This document shows, one piece after another, positions 11,201-20,057 of a stretch of 48,182 nucleotides of DNA. The first letter of the stretch is position 1, and each line of letters starts with the position of its first letter. This DNA is from Ignavibacteria bacterium (GTDB lineage: Bacteria > Bacteroidota > Ignavibacteria > Kapaibacteriales > UBA4661). Both the position numbers and the translations under genes were made by a program. The notes beneath the pieces were generated by a model, which saw nothing but the letters and a program-made list of their open reading frames with translations, ran no database searches and was not told where the DNA came from. The stretch is taken from assembly GCA_014654705.1 (NCBI GenBank), contig JACVZY010000046.1, positions 1-48,182 of the forward strand, written 5' to 3'.

Positions 11201-14200
11201 CAAGCCCGATGGAACACCCGAAACGTTAAAGTGTGTTCCCTGCACGAGCGTTGAAGCGGTCGTCGTAAAGTTCACACCGACAAGCGTCAGCGTACGAAGG
11301 GTTGGAACTGTGCCATCATTCGCAATGGACTCGGCAAAGGTTGTATCGGAATACGAAGCCGTGTAAGGGTCAAGGAAGTTGACGCGGAGCGTTTTAGGCG
11401 TTAAGCCGACCACACTCGCGACATTACCACCGGTCAGCACCGCAGGCAAGAACGTCAAGCTAACATCCGCGCTATTTGCTAGAGCATGAGCCGCAGCCGT
11501 GCCAGTGAAGGCGAGACGGGCTTGGGTAGCCGAAAGGCGTGTAACGACAAGCGTCAATCCATCGGGAACACCACTCGCAGTAAAGTGCGTCCCGTTCACA
11601 AATGCGCCACTGGCAAAGCTGGCATTAGTGAGGGTAACGGTACGGGCTGTGGTTATTTGACCGTTATTGGCTTGGATTTCCGAGAAGACAACATCGGAGT
11701 AGGCTGCCGAAGAACCTATCGGTGGATCGTTGAAATCAATCGTTAGTGTTTTCGGCGTTAAGCCTGTAACGGCAGAAACAGAGCCATTCGCAAGAGCCGC
11801 ATTGAGGAAGGTTAGGGTGAATGATGTGTCGTTGATATTAGCATGGGCTGCAGCCCTACCGCTAAAAACAAGTTGTGCCCTAGTGGGTGAATCTCGGACG
11901 ATACTGAATGTCATACCATCTGGAATGGCTGTCGTATTGTAATGTGTACCCGGAGTAAATGTACCACCATCAGGAACAGCCGAAGACCATGTTGTTCCCG
12001 CAAGTGTAATTGTTTGGGTTGTGGTAATTGTACCGTTATTGGCAATGGCTTCCGGGAACACAGTGCCTGAGTATGTTGCCATAAGCGGAAACTGCCCCGA
12101 TGCACCACAGACATAGACCGAGCGGATACGTTGGTTAAAGCGGTCGGCAATAAACAGATTGCCAGAAGCGTCGAGCGCTAATCCAATAGGATAATTAAAA
12201 GCTGCACTTGTTCCAACACCATCAAGATAACCCGATGTTCCTTTTCCAGCTATGGTACTAACCACACCAGTCGGTGTTATTTTACGAATTAAGCTATAAG
12301 GATAATAATCTGCAACATACAGATTTCCCTGAGTGTCTATTGTTAGACCAGTTGTTTGTCCAAATGAAGCGGACAAGCCCGTCCCGTTTACATTACCAAG
12401 CACACCGCTACCCGCCAAGACACTGACAGTACCATTTGTGGACACTTTGAAAACCTTGTTTATAGCATACCCGGCAACATAGAGATTTCCTGATAATGCA
12501 TCAACCGCAATGCTGTGGGGTCCATTATTTGGGAATGTACTTTTACTATACGTGGAAACAACTCCTCCGCTGATTTTACGAATAACTTTGTTTCCGTAAT
12601 CTGCCACATAAATATCACCCTTTGCATCAACTGCTACATCATGTGGTTGACCAAAACCTGCAGTTGCGAGCGGTCCATCTTTGTACGATTCATACCCATT
12701 GGGTCTAAATATAGAGGAAACTACCCCTGTTGGTGAAACGATACAAATACGGCCATTTAGAGCATCGGCTACATAAATATTGCCGGCAGCGTCAATTCCA
12801 ATCCCTTGAATATCTGCAAATCCAGCATTTTCACCAATGCCATCTTGCCATCCGAGTACAGCATTCTTCCCAGCAAGTGTAGTCACCATACCAGATGGGG
12901 TAATTTTACGAATGCAGTATTGCTCTGCAACATAGACATTTCCTGCGGCATCTGTAACAATATCCCTAGGATCAGCAAATGAAGCCATTATTCCAACACC
13001 ATTTACCACATTTGCATTTGCATTACCCGCAAACGTTGTGACAGCACCACAGGTTGGGTCGGCAAAATCAACAAACAATCGTTTCGCTGTCAACCCTATG
13101 ATGCCCGTAGCATTACCGCTTACGAGAGCCGCGTTCAAAAATGTCAACGTCACAACGGCATCATTAGCGTTGTTGTGCGCAAGGGCAGCACCACCTAATG
13201 ATAGTTCTACCACAGTAGGCGATGTGCGTCTAAGATTCAGCGTCAGACCCGCTGGAACACCTGTTGCCGTAAAGTGTGTTCCCAGCACTAAATTATTCAC
13301 CGCGACAAAAGAATCGCCATTCAGTGTCAATGTGCGAACAGTGTTCACGGAGCCATTATTATTTGCCGATTCAACAAACGTCGAATCGGAATAGACAGCC
13401 ACACCACTCTGGGGCGCATCAGCAAAATCAATTGTGAGAGTTTTAGGGGTTAAGCCCATTACGGCTGCGGCATTGCCACTAACAACGGCAGCGTTCGAGA
13501 ACGACAATCCAATAGTAGCATCGTTGAGGCTTTCATGTGCCGCTGCGCTGCCCGTAAAGGCAAGTTGTGCGACCGTCTGAGATGTACGCGTCACGCTTAG
13601 TGTCAATCCCGCCGGAACACCTGTTGCGATAAAGTGTACTCCCGGCGTGAATGCGCCCGTTGGAACAAACGTATCGAAGGCGAGCGTAATGGTTCGTGTG
13701 GTCAAAACTGTACCATTGTTGACAGCCGACTCCACAAACGACGTACCCGAATAAAATGCCGAAGGATTATCTTGGAAGTCAACTGTTATCGTTCTATTCA
13801 AGCCAGCTATTTGTTCCGTTGGTGTTAGACTCGCAAGAGCCTGCGGCAGAAATGTAAGCGTTATGGTCGAATCATGTGCATTCTGATGCGCTAGAGCAGT
13901 ACCCGTGAAACTCAGCGTAGCCACTGTCGCCGATGTTTTAGTGAGACGCAATTGCAATCCGGCGGGCACACCTAAAGCGATGTAATGCGAACCCGCAACA
14001 AACGTTGAGTTCACGCCTACGGCAGAAGTCCATTGCGCATCGGTCAACGTGATAGTGCGCGTGGTGGTCACTGTGCCTGTGTTGGCTGCCGCCTCAGGAA
14101 AGACGGAACCAGAATAGATAGCAACAGGAGAGTTCAAGAATGTGATACCAAGACGCACTAGTGGCAGCTGAGAGCCGCTGCCACTGGTGATAGCAGGATT

Positions 14201-17200
14201 CAAAAACTGGATAGTTGCGGTGGTATTATTACCTGATTCGTGAGCAAGTGCTGCCCCGGCAAAACTTATTTGTATCTTCCCATTGGCAGTACGCTTCAGA
14301 ACAAGTGTTAATCCTTGCGGTACATTCGTAACGTTGTAATGAACGCCGCGCTGTAAGGTATCAACACTTGAGAATGTGGAACAGCTAATACCGAGTGTAT
14401 CTTTTTTGGTAATCGTACCATTATTGACAGCTGCCTCTGGGAAGGCAAATTGTGTTGCCGATAATGTTCCGACGGCAAGTTGCGCCGGTGAACCAAGAGG
14501 AATCGGCAATTCTCCGGAATTAGACACTCTGGAGATTCTACCTACGTTTTCAGTCACAAACATATTACCCACAGCATCAAGACCAAGGTGAACGGGCTGA
14601 TTGAACGAACCGGGGAATGTTTGTAGCTGCCCAAGTCCGCTGGTCGCAGCAAGCACTTGAGGTTCGGCATATTGAAGAATACCGCTTGGAATGGCGTTCG
14701 TGATAAATATCCGACCCGCCTGTGTGCGCGTCAGACCATTCGGCACATTCAGCCCCGTAGCAATAATGCGCGGAGCAAGCGAAGAACAGAGATAAATTTT
14801 GATAAGTTGACCTGTTCCCAATCCCGATGCGTTTGTACCAAAATCTGCTACAACAATATGCCCGTCGCTATCCAAGATAGCATGGATAGGATGCTGCAGA
14901 GGAGCACCTTGATAAAGGACATTTGCCACAGTTGGGGATTGAACTTGTACAATCGAGGCATTACCATAGGAGGCGACATACAGATTACCTTGTTTGTCCA
15001 CATCCAACCCATATGGCGTACTCAATAAATTTGATGAGTAGTAGGTTGTAGAAATACTTGCACCAGGTGCCAGTTTTTCGATGGAGTTTGCAAGCGTTGT
15101 CACATAGATATTGCCGATGCTGTCAATAGCAATACCGCCCGTCAACAAGGCAGTGGAAGTGAAACCCGTTAGAACTTGAACTGGTCCGCTTGATTGAGAA
15201 GCAAACTTATAGACTGTTCGAGTTCCCTGCTGCGGCACATAGAAATTACCCTGAGCATCGCGGGCGATGTGATACGGCGCATATCCAACATTAGCAACGA
15301 CCCCAGTAGTTGGATTTTGGAACGTAATAGAAAGCGTTTTGGGTGTCAGTCCTGTTACAGCAAGCGCATTACCGCTTGCGACTGCAGCATTGAGAAAGGT
15401 TAATGTTGCGTTCGTATTATTAGCAAGTGCGTGAGCAAGAGCCGCACCAGTGAAAGAAACGCTGGCTTGCGTTGCCGAAAGACGGGTAATGGTTAATGTT
15501 AGTCCCGTCGGCACACCAGTTGCCGTGAAGTGCGTTCCGGCAACAAAAGCCGCTCCATCAGGAACAGTTGAAGACCACGTTGTTCCGGCGAGGGTAATGG
15601 TTTGGGTTGTGGTAATCGTACCATTATTGGCAATGGCTTCCGGAAAGACAGTGCCGGAGTATGTTGCCACAAGCGGAAACTGCCCTGATGCACCACAGAC
15701 AAAGACCGATCGGATGCGCTGATTAAAGCGATCACTGATAAAAAGATTGCCGAAAGCGTCCAGTGCAAGGCTCACCGGATAGTTAAATGTTGCGCTAGTT
15801 CCCAAACCATCAGCATAGCCTTGTAAGCCGTTTCCGGCAATAGTTGTCACAACACCAGCAGGGGTAATTTTACGAATCAAACTGTAGGGGTAATAGTCTG
15901 CAATGTAGAGATTGCCCTGTGTATCAATCGTTACGCCAAAGGGTCCCCCAAAAGATGCCGATGTACCGACACCATCTGCTTTCCCTGTACCACCACTTCC
16001 TGCCACAACACTCACAGCACCTGTTGAAGATACTTTATAGATTTTATTAGAATTAGTACCTGGAACATAAAGAGTTCCGGATGCGTCAATAACAAGGTTA
16101 GCGGGACCATTTGTAATTGGAGTTGTATTAAATGTAGAGACCACACCATTACTGATTTTCCGAATTGCGTTATTATGAAAATCAGCAACAAAGATGTCGC
16201 CAGCAGCATTAATAGCAACATCCTGCGGGGCGTAAAATGTTGCCGAAGCAACAGATCCATCTTTGTATCCATTACCATTACCACCCGCTATAGTTGTAAC
16301 GGTACCATCCGGTGAAATCTTTCTGATTGCGGCATTGCTTTCATCAGCTGCATAAATATTTCCGAAGGCATCTAAAGTAAGCCCCCACACTGAACCAAAT
16401 CGTGCGGCTGTTCCTTTACCATTTACAAAACCAGAAACGGTAGCACTACCGGCTAGTATTGTGACGACTCCTGCGGGTGTAATTTTACGAATACAGTATT
16501 TGTCAGCTACATAGACATTACCCGCTGCATCGGTTACCACATCACGCGGGTCAGCAAACGATGCCATAATTCCTGTTCCATCTATCACATTTGCATTACC
16601 ATTGCCAGCAAACGTTGTGACAGCACCACAAGTCGGGTCAGCAAAATCAACAAACAATCGCTTCGGTGTCAAACCGATATTCCCCGAAACATTACCACTA
16701 AGAAACGCTGCATTCAAGAAGGTCAGTGTTACCACAGCGTCGTTCGCATTTGCGTGTGCCAGAGCCGAACCGCTAAAGGAAAGTTGCGCGGTTGAGGGCG
16801 ACGTGCGAGTAATGGTGAGTGTTAGACCTGATGGTACGCCACTAGAAGTGAAGTGCGTTCCTTGTACTAATGTGCTAATTCCGACAAATGAGTCACCGTT
16901 TAGCGTGAGTGTGCGGACGGTATTGACCGAGCCATTATTACTTGCTGACTCAATAAACGTCGAATCGGAATAGACAGCCGTACCCAAGGCTTGGGTATCA
17001 GTAAAATCAATGGTGAGAACTTTTGGTGTCAGCCCCGCCACCGCTGCTGCATTACCACTCACAACAGCTGCATTCAAGAAGGTTACAGTCACCGTAGCAT
17101 CGTTCACATTCTCATGTGCCAGCGCTACGCCCGTAAAACTAAGCTGTGCTACCTCGGACGAAGTACGAGTAATAGAGAGTGTTAGCCCTGCCGGAACACC

Positions 17201-18796
17201 AGTTGCAGTAAAGTGGACACCTTGAGTAAAAGTACCAGTTGGCACAAAAGTATCGAATGCGAGGGTAACCGTGCGCACGGTAGGAATAGTACCATTATTA
17301 GCCGTGGCTTCGCTAAAGGTCGTTCCGGTATAAAAAGCAGTACTAGGATTGAAGTACGAAATACTTAGGTTAACACCATTCAAACCTTGTACCGAAGAAG
17401 CAGCCGCTCCATTAAGAGCAGCATCGGTGAAGGTAAGCTGAACATTATTAACATTGTTCGTACTGAGGTGATTCGCTGCATTGCCCGTAAAACTTATTGT
17501 TGCTTGCGAGGCAGATATTTTCGTTACTACTGCCGTCAAGCCTGCGGGAACATTTGAAGCTGAAAAATGGATACCCTGTGTAAGGGTTGTACCACTAGGA
17601 ATCGTGTTTGACCATGTAGTATTGGCTAGTGTTATGTTATAGGTTGTTAAGACAGAACCATTATTAGTGACCGCTTCACTGAAGATTGTACCACCAAATA
17701 CAGCGCTCGGCGGGAATGTTGGTATTTCAGTAATTTTTCTAATTCGATTATTACCTAAATCAGCAACATAGATATTCCCTGCCATATCTACCGAGACTCC
17801 ATATGGATTATTGAATCTTGCTTCTGTACCTAATCCATCTACAGAACCCGCGTCTGCTCCGGCAATCGTAGACACTAAACCAATAGAATTAATTTTGCGA
17901 ACACGATTGTTATACATATCACCAACATAAAAATTTCCGTTATTGCTATCATAAGCAATTCCATGAGGGTAAAAAAAGCGCGCTGTTGTACCAATTCCAT
18001 CTTGGAAACCAGCAATGTTCTTTCCTGCAAATGTCGAAACAATGCCATCTGTACTGATTTTTCTTATACAATTATTAAAAGCATCGGCAACATAAATATT
18101 CCCCTGATTATCAATGGTAAGTGCCGCAGGGTTATTAAACCTAGCAATACCAACTGCTCCATTAACATAGCCAATAATACCGTTCCCGGCTATTGTGGAA
18201 ACCAATCCTGAGGGAGTAATCTTACGAATTCGTTGGTTCTCATAGTCCGCAACGTAAAGGTTGCCAGATTTATCAAGTGCGATACCACTCGGACGATTTA
18301 ATTGTGCAGTGGTTCCCATTCCATCTGCGTAACCCGGTGTACCATTTCCCGCAAAAGTAGTTACTACTCCTGCTGGCGATATTTTACGAATATAATGACT
18401 CATTCTGTCCGAAACGTATATCGTTCCGTCAGCAGCTATCGCGATCGAATTGGGATACGTAAACTGAGCATTTGTACCAACACCGTCTCTATACCCTATA
18501 CTACCACTACCTGCAAATGTAGTAACATTACCAGTCGGAGAAATTTTCCGAATGTAATTATTAAGCCAATCGACAACATATACATTGCCATTAGCATCAA
18601 ATTGAACATTTGTGGGTGAATTGAATTTTGCATTTACTCCAACGCCATCAAGATATCCTTGCGTACTTCCGGCAAGGGTACTCACATTATACACTTGTGA
18701 TACAGCAACTTGTGTAGAGGAAGGCACTCCAACACATAGACATATCACGAACACTATGTAATTCATGAGACCTGCTATTGTCCTGCTACGTTTCAT
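8300..18796 (-). CDS. giant T9SS-secreted NHL-propeller / IPT-TIG surface protein (3,498 aa)
   Basis: The start at 18796 is supported by a good Shine-Dalgarno (AAGGAG, 18809-18804, 7-nt spacer). Order: signal peptide (about 1-34); six NHL repeats (about 38-355) with GYxDGxGTxAxF and GNxYVADxxNxxIRKI motifs; then 12 copies of a 105-residue module (FxEAxxNNGT...GVPAGLTLxxTRTS...GLTPKTLxIDF) interrupted by three further propeller blocks; eight IPT/TIG domains; and a C-terminal type A T9SS sorting domain (VYPNPATD ... GAYTAVLSDG ... FVKR). Modules 2-4 with their NHL block are duplicated as modules 7-9, about 3.58 kb away. The sorting domain predicts outer-membrane passage by T9SS and surface attachment or release. 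Ligand unknown; an adhesin or matrix role is inferred. The gene lies directly downstream of a LytTR regulator gene but behind its own promoter. Confidence 0.93.
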   Translation of the reverse strand: MKRSRTIAGLMNYIVFVICLCVGVPSSTQVAVSQVYNVSTLAGSTQGYLDGVGVNAKFNSPTNVQFDANGNVYVVDWLNNYIRKISPTGNVTTFAGSGSIGYRDGVGTNAQFTYPNSIAIAADGTIYVSDRMSHYIRKISPAGVVTTFAGNGTPGYADGMGTTAQLNRPSGIALDKSGNLYVADYENQRIRKITPSGLVSTIAGNGIIGYVNGAVGIARFNNPAALTIDNQGNIYVADAFNNCIRKISTDGIVSTFAGKNIAGFQDGIGTTARFFYPHGIAYDSNNGNFYVGDMYNNRVRKINSIGLVSTIAGADAGSVDGLGTEARFNNPYGVSVDMAGNIYVADLGNNRIRKITEIPTFPPSAVFGGTIFSEAVTNNGSVLTTYNITLANTTWSNTIPSGTTLTQGIHFSASNVPAGLTAVVTKISASQATISFTGNAANHLSTNNVNNVQLTFTDAALNGAAASSVQGLNGVNLSISYFNPSTAFYTGTTFSEATANNGTIPTVRTVTLAFDTFVPTGTFTQGVHFTATGVPAGLTLSITRTSSEVAQLSFTGVALAHENVNDATVTVTFLNAAVVSGNAAAVAGLTPKVLTIDFTDTQALGTAVYSDSTFIESASNNGSVNTVRTLTLNGDSFVGISTLVQGTHFTSSGVPSGLTLTITRTSPSTAQLSFSGSALAHANANDAVVTLTFLNAAFLSGNVSGNIGLTPKRLFVDFADPTCGAVTTFAGNGNANVIDGTGIMASFADPRDVVTDAAGNVYVADKYCIRKITPAGVVTILAGSATVSGFVNGKGTAARFGSVWGLTLDAFGNIYAADESNAAIRKISPDGTVTTIAGGNGNGYKDGSVASATFYAPQDVAINAAGDIFVADFHNNAIRKISNGVVSTFNTTPITNGPANLVIDASGTLYVPGTNSNKIYKVSSTGAVSVVAGSGGTGKADGVGTSASFGGPFGVTIDTQGNLYIADYYPYSLIRKITPAGVVTTIAGNGLQGYADGLGTSATFNYPVSLALDAFGNLFISDRFNQRIRSVFVCGASGQFPLVATYSGTVFPEAIANNGTITTTQTITLAGTTWSSTVPDGAAFVAGTHFTATGVPTGLTLTITRLSATQASVSFTGAALAHALANNTNATLTFLNAAVASGNALAVTGLTPKTLSITFQNPTTGVVANVGYAPYHIARDAQGNFYVPQQGTRTVYKFASQSSGPVQVLTGFTSTALLTGGIAIDSIGNIYVTTLANSIEKLAPGASISTTYYSSNLLSTPYGLDVDKQGNLYVASYGNASIVQVQSPTVANVLYQGAPLQHPIHAILDSDGHIVVADFGTNASGLGTGQLIKIYLCSSLAPRIIATGLNVPNGLTRTQAGRIFITNAIPSGILQYAEPQVLAATSGLGQLQTFPGSFNQPVHLGLDAVGNMFVTENVGRISRVSNSGELPIPLGSPAQLAVGTLSATQFAFPEAAVNNGTITKKDTLGISCSTFSSVDTLQRGVHYNVTNVPQGLTLVLKRTANGKIQISFAGAALAHESGNNTTATIQFLNPAITSGSGSQLPLVRLGITFLNSPVAIYSGSVFPEAAANTGTVTTTRTITLTDAQWTSAVGVNSTFVAGSHYIALGVPAGLQLRLTKTSATVATLSFTGTALAHQNAHDSTITLTFLPQALASLTPTEQIAGLNRTITVDFQDNPSAFYSGTSFVESAVNNGTVLTTRTITLAFDTFVPTGAFTPGVHFIATGVPAGLTLSVTRTSQTVAQLAFTGSAAAHESLNDATIGLSFSNAAVVSGNAAAVMGLTPKTLTIDFADAPQSGVAVYSDSTFVESANNNGSVNTVRTLTLNGDSFVAVNNLVLGTHFTATGVPAGLTLNLRRTSPTVVELSLGGAALAHNNANDAVVTLTFLNAALVSGNATGIIGLTAKRLFVDFADPTCGAVTTFAGNANANVVNGVGIMASFADPRDIVTDAAGNVYVAEQYCIRKITPSGMVTTLAGKNAVLGWQDGIGENAGFADIQGIGIDAAGNIYVADALNGRICIVSPTGVVSSIFRPNGYESYKDGPLATAGFGQPHDVAVDAKGDIYVADYGNKVIRKISGGVVSTYSKSTFPNNGPHSIAVDALSGNLYVAGYAINKVFKVSTNGTVSVLAGSGVLGNVNGTGLSASFGQTTGLTIDTQGNLYVADYYPYSLIRKITPTGVVSTIAGKGTSGYLDGVGTSAAFNYPIGLALDASGNLFIADRFNQRIRSVYVCGASGQFPLMATYSGTVFPEAIANNGTITTTQTITLAGTTWSSAVPDGGTFTPGTHYNTTAIPDGMTFSIVRDSPTRAQLVFSGRAAAHANINDTSFTLTFLNAALANGSVSAVTGLTPKTLTIDFNDPPIGSSAAYSDVVFSEIQANNGQITTARTVTLTNASFASGAFVNGTHFTASGVPDGLTLVVTRLSATQARLAFTGTAAAHALANSADVSLTFLPAVLTGGNVASVVGLTPKTLRVNFLDPYTASYSDTTFAESIANDGTVPTLRTLTLVGVNFTTTASTLVQGTHFNVSGVPSGLTLTVTKTSSNVAQIAFSGAAAAHVVDVNNITLSFLNAALESGSGTAAAVTGLTPKKLSIDFIAPYTATYSAKNFVEGPANDGTVPTVRTLTLFGGDSFLPATLLQGAHFTATGVPSGLTMVMTRTSSTTAQISFTGTATNHANVNDASVSITFTPEALASGNPSAVIGLTPATLMIDFRDPDVTPPSSPNILGFTPQVGTTGTVVTISGFGFTGTQNVLFGGAPAKSFTVQSDSTITAVVDYGSTGDVTVVNAQGFAILPGFTYVPRPVISSFTPTTGNAGAVVTITGSNFQGTALNGTSWTTTSLYFGGTPATSFTVLSPTQIQATVGAGATGAVRVETLPGNVGVRNGFCYMAPLITAFAPTSASTGTQVVIRGSNFTGATAVKFNGKAAASFVVVSDTEITAFPATGTPLTGSISVTTPQCTDDLATFTFIPAPIIYGFWLSGGTDGDVITIDGINFTGASGVKFGDMIAASYTVVSPTRIQAVVGSGNTGAVTVIGPGGVGSRSKFIYYAPGAGRPNPPIITSFTPTEGPDGTVITINGLNFQGADWYTTAVRIGDAPPVTSIIQSMTPTQLKVKVNGGNTGRITVYTPAGVTTSTMSFTYFPPPTISAFTPTTGAAGTTVTILGTEFTGVTSVKFGGVNAASYTVDSPTQITAAIGSGNTGKIQVVASGGTATSAMNFTLPTPPPVPTVTTFSPAIATTGTVITINGTNFTGATQVTFGGTPAQSFTVVNASRITAVVGGGASGSVAVTTPSGSASKTGFTYLPRPLPTITSFAPASASPGQMVTILGTYFTGATQVFMGSASVPFTVIHSGKITVEVPTNAASGVIRVVTPDGVALRSGFTFIPLVAMLDSFGGAHFTSAPPSEPLILAGRSETAESVSLGVYPNPATDVVTLTATGFGDGRMVSITLLNTLGQTIYTLNKESIGGNLQTRVDVRDMASGAYTAVLSDGVVRHVVRFVKR
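11965..13770 (-). repeat. second copy of an internal duplication in the giant gene
   Basis: This segment encodes modules 7-8, an NHL propeller and the start of module 9. It matches 15550-17350 in order and in long stretches of DNA, at an offset of about 3.58 kb. Examples are the stretches at 13046-13095 vs 16626-16680 and 12050-12140 vs 15635-15730. The centre of the propeller has diverged more than its ends. Confidence 0.75.
15550..17350 (-). repeat. first copy of an internal duplication in the giant gene
   Basis: This segment encodes modules 2-3, an NHL propeller and the start of module 4. It is the partner of 11965-13770. It is coding in one frame throughout, so the duplication enlarged the protein rather than breaking it. 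Confidence 0.75.
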
Positions 18797-18865
18797 TTAA
18801 AGACTCCTTAAGAATTAGAAAAATTAGAACTTAGAAGACGAGAACACATTTTTTGACGAACAGCA

Positions 18866-18976
18866 CAAAAATAGAGAGCAAACTGCAAAAAAAATAATTT
18901 TGGAAGGCAAAAAGCGCTGAGCGGGACATATAAAGCGCTGAGCGGGACATAACTCTCATTTTTGAGAGGAAAAATG
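18866..18976 (-). promoter_or_regulatory. promoter and paired-repeat operator of the 3,498-aa giant gene
   Basis: The coding strand has TATTTTTG (18873-18866) followed by TGCT, as in the left giant gene. Perfect copies of GCGCTGAGCGGGACAT lie at 18914-18929 and 18935-18950 (plus-strand reading), period 21 bp. A dyad follows at 18953-18976 (CTCTCA/TGAGAG, and CATTTTT 18957-18963 / AAAAATG 18970-18976). From first repeat to -7 element is 41 bp here and at the other promoter. The repeats would lie roughly 50-90 bp upstream of transcription start, a usual place for an activator. Confidence 0.7.
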
Positions 18977-19242
18977 CCGTTTTTTGTTGTCCTCTGTTTT
19001 GGCAAATGAGGAGACAGCGCTGTTTGTTTTATACGTTTTTCTTGCAAAGCACAAGGCTCAATTCACACGATTATTTGCACCTCTCTACAAAAGTACAGAA
19101 GTATTCTGCCCAGTATTGTTTGCACAGTGGCAATTTAGCACAATGTCTGACCGCACACGATACCCCAAAAGTCATTATTTCCTCTACCTAAAAGTCATAG
19201 TCAAAACCTACGCTGTTAGCCTCACTTCCCGCGTTTCATTTC
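18977..19242. other. intergenic stretch without recognised gene
   Basis: Between the operator block of the giant gene and the terminator of the LytTR gene I see no coding sequence worth calling. Short open frames on both strands lack start signals and protein-like composition, and no RNA gene was recognised. Confidence 0.5.
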
Positions 19243-19290
19243 CCCCAAAAACAACGCTCGCCCCATAGAAATTTTCACTGGGCGAGCGCT
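19243..19290 (-). terminator. rho-independent terminator of the Kelch-LytS-LytTR operon
   Basis: GGGCGAGCG (19280-19288, plus reading) pairs with CGCTCGCCC (19255-19263) around an A/T-rich loop. On the minus strand the stem is followed by a TTGTTTTT run. It lies about 33 bp past the response-regulator stop codon, so the operon and the giant gene are probably separate transcripts. Confidence 0.8.
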
Positions 19291-19322
19291 GGTAAAAAAC
19301 AAGAAAAGCGACTAGGGGACAG

Positions 19323-20057
19323 TCAGGTGCCAAGCCGCTGACTCATAATCGAAATGAAAACAGGCTTCATTCGTTTGGATACGTTAAGGCGTACTCCATT
19401 AGCCATAATAGCCACAGCACCACGTCCACTTGGCTCCCAGCCTGTACAGTACGTGCAGTTAATCAGCGTCCCCCGCTCAATCTCTACTCCACCCACTTCA
19501 GCAAGACTTTCAGCACATTCGGTGAGCGTGTTGAGTAAGTAATAAGAAGAACCATCTTCAAGTGCCACTTTCACATAACCACTAAATGCCTCGCAATAAA
19601 CGATGCTTTGCACCGGCATTGCCAGCACACCGCCATCACGCAAGCGAGCGGACAAGAACGAAGTGGTTAATTCCGCCGGTGTAACTTTCGTTCGTGGTCG
19701 GGCGTTCAGCACACGTTTTACCGCCTCACGGAGTTCATCGGGGTCAATGGGCTTCAAAATATAGTCAATAGCTTGATACCGAAAGGCGCGGGCACCAAAT
19801 TCGGGATAGCTCGTTACAAAAACGACTTCAAATGTCAGTGCAGGAAAAGCATCCAGCACATCAAAGCCCGTGCCCCCGATTAAATCAATATCTAAAAAGA
19901 CAATATCCGGCTCAAGATTACGGATGGCGAAGATAGCGGTATCCACAGAAAATGCCTCACCAATAATAGTAACGGTACCCGAAAAAGCCGCCTCCAACTT
20001 GCGTTGGAGCGTGAAGCGTTGTGCTTTTTCATCGTCAACAATAATTGCTCGCAGCAT
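19323..20057 (-). CDS. LytTR-family response regulator
   Basis: A 244-residue REC plus LytTR DNA-binding protein of the LytR/AlgR/AgrA class. In the receiver domain (about 1-120) I see the acidic pair D8-D9, the phosphoacceptor D56 (FLDIDL), T82 and K102. The LytTR domain (about 133-240) carries the typical GYVKV...YYLLNTL segment. I chose ATG 20057, which gives a TGATG stop-start overlap with the kinase; a TTG one codon earlier (20060) is possible. It is the last gene of the operon and almost certainly the partner of the upstream kinase. Candidate targets are the two giant genes, whose promoters carry paired direct repeats at 21-bp period; this link is inference. Confidence 0.93.
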   Translation of the reverse strand: MLRAIIVDDEKAQRFTLQRKLEAAFSGTVTIIGEAFSVDTAIFAIRNLEPDIVFLDIDLIGGTGFDVLDAFPALTFEVVFVTSYPEFGARAFRYQAIDYILKPIDPDELREAVKRVLNARPRTKVTPAELTTSFLSARLRDGGVLAMPVQSIVYCEAFSGYVKVALEDGSSYYLLNTLTECAESLAEVGGVEIERGTLINCTYCTGWEPSGRGAVAIMANGVRLNVSKRMKPVFISIMSQRLGT

